A program made the translations under genes and the position numbers. Under the pieces are notes generated by a model, which made no database searches, had not been told where the DNA came from, and saw only the letters and a program-made list of their open reading frames with translations. From UBA1413 sp964461455 (GTDB taxonomy: Bacteria; Bacteroidota; Bacteroidia; Bacteroidales; Prolixibacteraceae), in the NCBI GenBank assembly GCA_964461455.1, contig CAYWUJ010000022.1:1-40949 (forward strand): 40,949 nucleotides of DNA, given 5' to 3'. This document shows positions 35,620-40,949 of this stretch, piece by piece; within the stretch, counting starts at the first letter, position 1; each line of letters begins with the position of its first letter.

Positions 35620-35805
35620 AAAAGGGGAAATTGTTAATAATACAACCAGGGACGGGCATAACAAAAGCTTCCCGGGGGGGAGAAGAAAGTGTGTGTTTGG
35701 GGGGAAGCAGTTGAAAAAAGGGGAAGAAGGGGTTTAAGCAAGGCCATCGCCTTGAAGAAAATTGTGTGTGTGTGGGATTAACATGAGAACGAAGAGGAGA
35801 GGGGG

Positions 35806-35846
35806 TCGGGGCTGCCTCAGGGGGTAAAGTTCATCGGCAGCCCCGA
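35806..35846 (-). terminator. Hairpin after the two-component genes
   Basis: A perfect 11-base GC-rich stem (TCGGGGCTGCC with its complement, 19-base loop) lies ~175 bases after the LytTR stop and before the symporter promoter. There is no clear T-tract on the minus strand, so it could be a Rho-independent-like terminator, an mRNA 3' structure, or part of the regulatory region. Confidence 0.4.
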
Positions 35847-36020
35847 TTATCTTATATGTCTTTCACGGTGTAAAGATACCACTCCGATTCAAAAAGCGGA
35901 TACCGGGGAAGGCGCATTGTACCAATGGAGGGTTTTCAGGGACGAACCGGCGGTTTGAGACAACGGAACGATGCGTTCCGGGGTTCAAAAAAGGAAATAT
36001 TCTCCGGAATGGACCTCCGG

Positions 36021-36752
36021 TCACAGTTTTTTCAGCATCTCGGCGCTGCCCTGCAGGATGATTTCTTTTCCCTGGAAGAGCAGGGTACAGCTTTTATTGC
36101 GGCGGTTCACGGCCGACAGATGCTGGGTGTTGATCAGGATAGAGCGGCTGATGCGCTGGAAGCCCCCCGGAGGCAGCTTTTCCTCGACCACTGCCAGGTT
36201 CACCGAAACGACCAGCGACTTTTCGGAAGAGATGAAAATCTGCGTGTAGTTATGGTCGGCTTCGCACCAGAGGATATCACCGGGGTGGACCAGCACGAAG
36301 CCGGTGGTGGTGTTGAACCTGATCTTTCCGGAGTAGTCACGTATGAACTGCCACAATTTCTCCTGCTGGAACTCCGTGTCGCGTGTTGCCAGAAACCGGT
36401 CGGCTGCCCTGACCAGGTCCTCGCTGGTGACGGGTTTCAGGAGATACCCCAGGGCGTTGGTCTTGAAGGCCGCCACGGCATAGCGGTCATACCCCGTCAC
36501 AAAAATAAAATGGGTTTTGCAGCGGTCGCCGCACATTTCAGCGATGATGTCGAAGCCATTCATCCGGTCGACCTCGATATCCATGAACACCAGGTCAGGC
36601 TTATATTTCTGATAGTTGCTGAGGGCCTCCGCAGAACTGTTGCAGGAAGCCACGAGAGTCAGGGAAGGGCAGTTTTCGGCGATCAGGGTGGAGAGATATT
36701 CCACCGCATCCTGTTCGTCGTCAACGATCATGCAGCTGTAACCTGTGGACAT
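36021..36752 (-). CDS. LytTR-family response regulator
   Basis: This 243-residue protein has a receiver domain (residues ~5-120): the acidic pocket VDDEQ (Asp11/Asp12), the phosphoacceptor Asp58 in LVFMDIE, and the conserved VTGYDRY and LLKPV segments. Residues ~137-243 are a LytTR DNA-binding domain (ILWCEADHNYTQIF, RISRSILINTQHL). It is the partner of the LytS-like kinase 25 bases upstream. LytTR proteins bind short direct repeats near promoters. Its targets are not shown; the next operon on the same strand starts ~250 bases downstream past its own promoter, making it a candidate. Confidence 0.92.
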   Translation of the reverse strand: MSTGYSCMIVDDEQDAVEYLSTLIAENCPSLTLVASCNSSAEALSNYQKYKPDLVFMDIEVDRMNGFDIIAEMCGDRCKTHFIFVTGYDRYAVAAFKTNALGYLLKPVTSEDLVRAADRFLATRDTEFQQEKLWQFIRDYSGKIRFNTTTGFVLVHPGDILWCEADHNYTQIFISSEKSLVVSVNLAVVEEKLPPGGFQRISRSILINTQHLSAVNRRNKSCTLLFQGKEIILQGSAEMLKKL

Positions 36753-36777
36753 AAAACGTGGTTTCGTTCAAATGTAG

Positions 36778-38877
36778 TTATTTTTTTGGTTCGCCTTCGC
36801 GGCTCTCCTTCAAACCCAGGGGCACACGAATGACCACCCGGGTGCCGGTGGCATTCTGTTCCTCATCCTTTAAGTCGGTGACTTCCTGTGAGATATTCGA
36901 TTTTCCCTGTAGGTTCAGGCGGTCGAAAATGGCCTTGAGCATTTTGAGGCCCTGCCGGGTCGACCCGGGGTTCAGTTGTGCCGCTTTCTGCCTCCCTACC
37001 CCGTTGTCCTCCACGGAAATCAGCAGTTCTTCCTGTTCTTTCGAGATATCGATCGTCACCCTTCCCGTTTTGTCGAGTTTCGCCAGCCCGTGTTTCAGGG
37101 CATTCTCGACATGGATCTGCAGGATCATCTTGGGAATCAGGGCGTTCATGGGGACACTCCGGTCGACATTGATGCTGAATTCCAGTTTGTCCTTGAAGCG
37201 GAGTTTATTCAGCTCGAGGTACTGGCGGGTCATGTCGATCTCCTCGCTGAGCGGCCGGGTGAAGCGGTCCGAGAAATCGAAGTTGGAACGCACCATGCGT
37301 GAGAACTTCATGAAGGCCTCATAGGCTTCCTCGCGGTTGCCGTTTTTCAGGAGCAGGGCCATGGAATTGAATGCGTTGAACATAAAATGAGGATCCATCT
37401 GCATCCGCAGTGACTTGATTTCCAGGTCACGCATCTGGGCCTGGATTTCGTACTTTTCGCTGAGCTGCTTATCGCGGATCGACTGGATCAGCCATACAAA
37501 GAAGACCGAAAGGGCATAGATGAACAGGTATATCGGGAATTTCAGGTAAAAGAGTGAGTTTTTCCCGAAGCGGTAGATATATTCATTGTTGTCGGTCTGG
37601 ACCATAAAATGGTCGGGACCCCTTCCTGTTTCGAGGATGACGTTTCGTACGCTTTCGTTGGCAAATTCCTGAACCACCTTGTATTCAAAGTCCTCGGTAT
37701 AGAGGCATACCGTTCCCGAGAGCAGGTCGCTGGTGGCCATTTCAGGGCATCCCTTTGCGCGGACGGGATTCCGGTACATCTGGGCCGAAGGGTCGATCTT
37801 CTTCTCTGCGACGACCTTCAAATGGTCGTCGATCTTCACCATTTTGTCGCCGGTAAAGAGCCAGAAGCCGGCGGTTCCGGGGTACACCTGGAACCTGAAC
37901 CGCTTGCCGTACTCCGGAAAGAAGGCCGAATCCCTGACACTTCCCTGGAAGTCGACCGTGTAAACCCCCACGATCTTATCGCGCGGACGGCCTCTGTTGA
38001 ACTGGAACACCAGGATCTCCCGCTTATTGGTGAGTTCAGGCATGATATGGAGGTTGTTCTCAATACCCGGCGTGAAAGGAATCGGCGGCCAGAACTCCTT
38101 CATTTCATGGTCAAAGCTTCTGATGTAAGGCCTGATGTCCTCTATCGGGGTTCCCGTGGAATCGCTCTGGTGATAGCCCACATTGCTGCCGGTGAGGATT
38201 TCCAGGGTTCCGTCACGGTCAAGGTCGTAGTACACCATGAAGTAGGGATTGACGCCCACGTCTTCAGAAGTAATCAGGCGGCCTGTCTCAGGATGGTAAA
38301 CCACCACGGTACGGGGATACCGTGAATACCCGGTGATGATGGAAAAGATGATTTCATCATCGCCGTCATTGTCGAGGTCGAGCACGTTGAAACGGCTGAT
38401 GGTGAAGTCTAACTTATTTTTCTCGAAGAGGCCGATACGGGTGATGAAGAGGCTTTCCGTTTGGTTTGAAAGGGGGGTGACCAGTTCGGCCCAGTTGAGG
38501 AAGAGGCTGTCGCGCCCCAGGGTAAAGCCGTAGATCTCCACTTTTTGGTTGTTATTGGCATCACCCACATAAACCAGGGGAACGTTGTGGGTGTAGGTAT
38601 GGGGAAAGTTGATCTGGTTGATCATTTCGCCGTTGTCGCCGAAATACTGACAGGAGAGCTGTCCCGCCCGGTTGCGGAAGGAGTAGATTTTCTGGGTAAT
38701 GCCGGTTCCGTCGAGGTCGCGGAAGATGATCCGGTAATTATCGGCCTGGGCCGCCGGTTCCTGAAGCACCAGGGAGGTCTTGTACTTGTTAAACAGGTCG
38801 GGCAACAGCAGAATCACAGGAAGGGCAAAGGCCAACCCCAGCAACCAGACCGAAAGAAGTATACGTTTGAGCATCAT
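36778..38877 (-). CDS. LytS-like sensor histidine kinase with FG-GAP-type extracytoplasmic sensor
   Basis: This 699-residue protein has a first membrane helix (residues ~5-27), an extracytoplasmic domain (~30-445), a second helix (~446-466, FPIYLFIYALSVFFVWLI), a short coiled coil, and a cytoplasmic LytS/His_kinase domain: MDPHFMFNAFNSM with phospho-acceptor His497, HVENALKHG (N-box) and EDNGVG. The sensor contains acidic FG-GAP/VCBS-type repeats: FRDLDGTGITQKI, GDANNNQKVEIY, DLDNDGDDEIIF and DLDRDGTLEILT, loops that often bind calcium in beta-propellers. A carbohydrate or other envelope ligand is likely but not shown. The receiver gene follows 25 bases on. Confidence 0.9.
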   Translation of the reverse strand: MMLKRILLSVWLLGLAFALPVILLLPDLFNKYKTSLVLQEPAAQADNYRIIFRDLDGTGITQKIYSFRNRAGQLSCQYFGDNGEMINQINFPHTYTHNVPLVYVGDANNNQKVEIYGFTLGRDSLFLNWAELVTPLSNQTESLFITRIGLFEKNKLDFTISRFNVLDLDNDGDDEIIFSIITGYSRYPRTVVVYHPETGRLITSEDVGVNPYFMVYYDLDRDGTLEILTGSNVGYHQSDSTGTPIEDIRPYIRSFDHEMKEFWPPIPFTPGIENNLHIMPELTNKREILVFQFNRGRPRDKIVGVYTVDFQGSVRDSAFFPEYGKRFRFQVYPGTAGFWLFTGDKMVKIDDHLKVVAEKKIDPSAQMYRNPVRAKGCPEMATSDLLSGTVCLYTEDFEYKVVQEFANESVRNVILETGRGPDHFMVQTDNNEYIYRFGKNSLFYLKFPIYLFIYALSVFFVWLIQSIRDKQLSEKYEIQAQMRDLEIKSLRMQMDPHFMFNAFNSMALLLKNGNREEAYEAFMKFSRMVRSNFDFSDRFTRPLSEEIDMTRQYLELNKLRFKDKLEFSINVDRSVPMNALIPKMILQIHVENALKHGLAKLDKTGRVTIDISKEQEELLISVEDNGVGRQKAAQLNPGSTRQGLKMLKAIFDRLNLQGKSNISQEVTDLKDEEQNATGTRVVIRVPLGLKESREGEPKK

Positions 38878-39090
38878 CAGGTAAAATCATTCAAAAGTGG
38901 GAAAATAATCCGGATTTTTGAACCGGTCAATTCAAATTTGCTTTATATTTAGTATGGGTCAATACTACTGCCCACAGGGAGGAATTCCAGGATGATTTTC
39001 TGGAAGGCCCCCCCTGCCCAGCCAAATTAACCTACTGTTCTTATGAGAGTTAAATTTCCGGCTTTTATTTTCTAAACCATTTCCAACCAA
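38878..39090. other. Divergent intergenic region with inverted repeat
   Basis: This region separates the sensor kinase gene (minus) from the propeller protein gene (plus). It contains a perfect TTTGAA-N8-TTCAAA inverted repeat (38917-38936), a possible operator for both. A TATATTTA box (38944-38951) is close to the TAnnTTTG consensus but is spaced 23 bases from the TTTG at 38917-38920, so I regard it as only a weak promoter candidate. Confidence 0.35.
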
Positions 39091-40949
39091 ATGAAACTGA
39101 AAATCTTTTTTTTGTTTTGCGGGCTGTGGCTGAGCATTCTGCATGCCAATGGCCAGGCTCCTGAGTGGAGCCGTCTGCTGCAGACCAGCAGCTATGGTAA
39201 CCCTATTCTCTCCTGCATCTCGGGGGACGAAGAGTACGTGGTCACCGCAGGGGCATTTTCAGGTCCTCTGAATTTTGACGGAGCGTCTATGGTCAGTGAA
39301 GGCAGGCGTGAAATGTTTGTCAGTATGAGTCTCACCTCGGGGGAAACGCTATGGTTAAAGCACTTTACCTCCACTGAAAACATCGTTCCCTCAGCCATCA
39401 AAATGGACCAGTCCGGTAATGTCTTTTTAACCGGGGGCTATTCGGGAACAGCCAATGTTGAAGGCACCACCCTTTCGGGAACCAATGGTTACATGGCCAG
39501 TTTCGACATCTACGGAAATGCCAGGTGGGTAGTTCCCCTCGCAGATGCCAGCTCCGGGACCAGCCGCATCGAGATCGACAGCGATGGCAACAGCTACCTG
39601 GCCAGCAACATGACTAAGCTGCAGAAATTTTCACCCGACGGTACCATTCTGTGGGAACAGGGTTTTCCCCAGGGTACCTTGCGAACTATCTCCATTCATG
39701 GGAACCGTCTCTACCTGGGTGGCATTCTTCCCGCGGGTACCACGACCATTGGGCCATACACCTTCACCAGGAGTTACAAGACCGGCATTATCCTGAAGGC
39801 CAACTTCGACGGGGAATATTACGATTTTCTGGAGGTGGAGGGAACCAACGCCAATTCCAATGGATCGGCGGTCACCACCATTAAAAACGACCCCGACGGG
39901 AACCTGGTTTTTAACGGGGGATATTACGGAAACCTGGAATTCCGGGGGACCACCTGGTTCTCGAACCCCAATGCTATCTACCCTTTTCTGGCCAAGTGCG
40001 ATACCTCCCTCAACGTTATGTGGGCGCAATCCGGAAAAGCGATTCCTTATACCAATGTACTCAACTTTTCAATATTCCTCGACAACGACCTGAATATATA
40101 CATGGTTGGGAACTCGCCAGGGTTTGAGTTTCCTCCGGTCTATGTAGAAAATAACTTTTTTTTCCTACTATTTGACCCTGATGGAAATCCCCAGGAAGCC
40201 ATCAACCCCTATACGACCGTCACATCGGTCTTCTTTTCCCCTACCGGCGATTATTATTTCGCAGGCAATTACGGATCTGATAATCCCGACCTTTGGGGCA
40301 ACCTCTTTTTAAGGAAATACGGCTGGTCGCGCAATCTGCTGTGGCAGAAGATTTCCACGGGCAGCCAGGCGGGCAGCGTCAGAATGAACTATGGGATCCA
40401 TGACGAACAGGGCAACCTTTTTACTTCTTCGAGAATCTCGGGGAATGTTGACTTTTTCGGGACTTCACTCCTTGCCCCCGTTCCGCAAACCCTGTATGCA
40501 AAAATTGATGCCTTTGGACAATTGGTATGGAGTACCCCCGTAACCGACCAGCTGGCCGACGATAATAACTTTCCCTTCGGTCCACAGGTGTGTGTCGATT
40601 ATGAAGGCAATTTGGTGAGTAGTGGAAAATTCGACACCCAGCTCAAATTGGGATCCACCACCATGGTCAACCAGAACCTCAGCAAAGACGGGTATGTTGC
40701 CATGTTTTCCCCGACAGGGGAAGTGCTCTGGGGCACTCAACTCCATGCCTCTGATCAGTTAGACATCCAGGGAACCGTTACCGACCATAACGGATATGTT
40801 ATTGTAACAGGCTACTTCACCGGAATTCTGAAAGCCGGGGCAGGAATCCTCGATTCCGGTCCTGCCCAAGGGGTTTTCGTCATAAAACTCGACCACCAGG
40901 GAAATGTGCTGTGGGCCCAGTCGTATCCTGGCGATCTGATCTATCTGGC
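39091..40949 (+). CDS. Secreted beta-propeller-repeat protein, 3' end outside the window
   Basis: The frame is open from ATG 39091 to the end of the window (619 complete codons), so the C-terminus is absent. A signal peptide is clear (MKLKIFFLFCGLWLSILHANGQ). The body repeats units of 50-80 residues of the SBBP/propeller kind, with recurrent D.xGN motifs: KMDQSGNVFLTGGYSG, EIDSDGNSYLAS, KNDPDGNLVFNGGYYG, HDEQGNLFTSS, CVDYEGNLVSSGKF, TDHNGYVIVTGYF and KLDHQGNVLWAQ. Such proteins are surface-exposed, usually T9SS substrates in Bacteroidota; the sorting domain would be beyond the edge. Function is unknown. It faces away from the sensor kinase gene. Confidence 0.85.
   Translation, partial: MKLKIFFLFCGLWLSILHANGQAPEWSRLLQTSSYGNPILSCISGDEEYVVTAGAFSGPLNFDGASMVSEGRREMFVSMSLTSGETLWLKHFTSTENIVPSAIKMDQSGNVFLTGGYSGTANVEGTTLSGTNGYMASFDIYGNARWVVPLADASSGTSRIEIDSDGNSYLASNMTKLQKFSPDGTILWEQGFPQGTLRTISIHGNRLYLGGILPAGTTTIGPYTFTRSYKTGIILKANFDGEYYDFLEVEGTNANSNGSAVTTIKNDPDGNLVFNGGYYGNLEFRGTTWFSNPNAIYPFLAKCDTSLNVMWAQSGKAIPYTNVLNFSIFLDNDLNIYMVGNSPGFEFPPVYVENNFFFLLFDPDGNPQEAINPYTTVTSVFFSPTGDYYFAGNYGSDNPDLWGNLFLRKYGWSRNLLWQKISTGSQAGSVRMNYGIHDEQGNLFTSSRISGNVDFFGTSLLAPVPQTLYAKIDAFGQLVWSTPVTDQLADDNNFPFGPQVCVDYEGNLVSSGKFDTQLKLGSTTMVNQNLSKDGYVAMFSPTGEVLWGTQLHASDQLDIQGTVTDHNGYVIVTGYFTGILKAGAGILDSGPAQGVFVIKLDHQGNVLWAQSYPGDLIYL

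Larger units (their letters stand above)
35500..36020. other. Intergenic region between the two-component genes and the symporter operon
   Basis: These 521 bases hold the operon promoter (35586-35619), a palindrome GTTTAAAC (35552-35559) in the leader, a purine/G-rich tract (~35660-35740), a short GT run (~35764-35775) and a hairpin (35806-35846). The part 35850-36020 contains a smaller perfect inverted repeat (CGGAACG/CGTTCCG at 35964-35980) and no convincing gene. Confidence 0.55.

Noticed and set aside
35764..35775. GT repeat as a possible CRISPR or microsatellite array
   Set aside because: Only a few dinucleotide units; no repeat-spacer structure.
35925..36833. Plus-strand open frame (302 codons) over the LytTR gene
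   Set aside because: Antisense to a convincing response regulator; no homologous motif and no signal peptide or ribosome-binding site.
38944..38951. TATATTTA as a promoter for the propeller gene
   Set aside because: It differs from the consensus in the last base and the spacing to the upstream TTTG is 23, so it is too weak to call as a separate feature.

Overview
The window looks like chromosomal DNA from a member of the Bacteroidota, most likely a Bacteroidales-type glycan degrader. The evidence is a SusC/SusD pair, an ECF sigma factor of the Bacteroidetes type, secreted proteins ending in type IX secretion (T9SS) sorting domains, a TAnnTTTG promoter match and a BACON domain. I saw no rRNA, tRNA, CRISPR array, insertion sequence or integrase.

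Left part (1-13511): a secreted protein cut by the window edge (minus strand); a membrane-anchored AraC regulator whose reading frame begins with unrelated tandem ~16-residue repeats; and a three-gene plus-strand operon for cell-surface proteins. That operon encodes a secreted protein with a phage-tail-collar-like domain, a ~2,900-residue multidomain LamG protein ending in a T9SS signal, and a 221-residue protein that is essentially one duplicated domain of the giant plus its own sorting domain.

Middle part (13522-26167, minus strand): a polysaccharide utilization locus. In transcription order it reads: a 5'-truncated BspA/BACON fragment, ECF sigma factor, a FecR stump, SusC, SusD, an intrinsic terminator, a sialate-O-acetylesterase-like SGNH esterase, a GH110-like beta-helix protein, and a secreted six-hairpin glycosidase-like protein. 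The FecR keeps only its sigma-contacting N-terminus and SusC has no STN domain, so the usual outer-membrane-to-sigma signalling route looks dismantled.

Right part (26305-35499, minus strand): an operon without SusC/SusD: GPH-type sugar:cation symporter, GH10 xylanase lipoprotein, GH3 enzyme with a NagZ-like Asp-His dyad, GH116, PfkB-type sugar kinase, GH43. The GH3, GH116, kinase and GH43 have no signal peptide. This suggests that short xylo-oligosaccharides released at the envelope are imported by the symporter and finished in the cytoplasm. It ends at a strong intrinsic terminator. Upstream lies a LytS/LytTR two-component pair whose kinase carries an extracytoplasmic FG-GAP-type beta-propeller. 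It is a plausible, unproven regulator of the locus. The window closes with a 5' part of a secreted beta-propeller protein on the plus strand.
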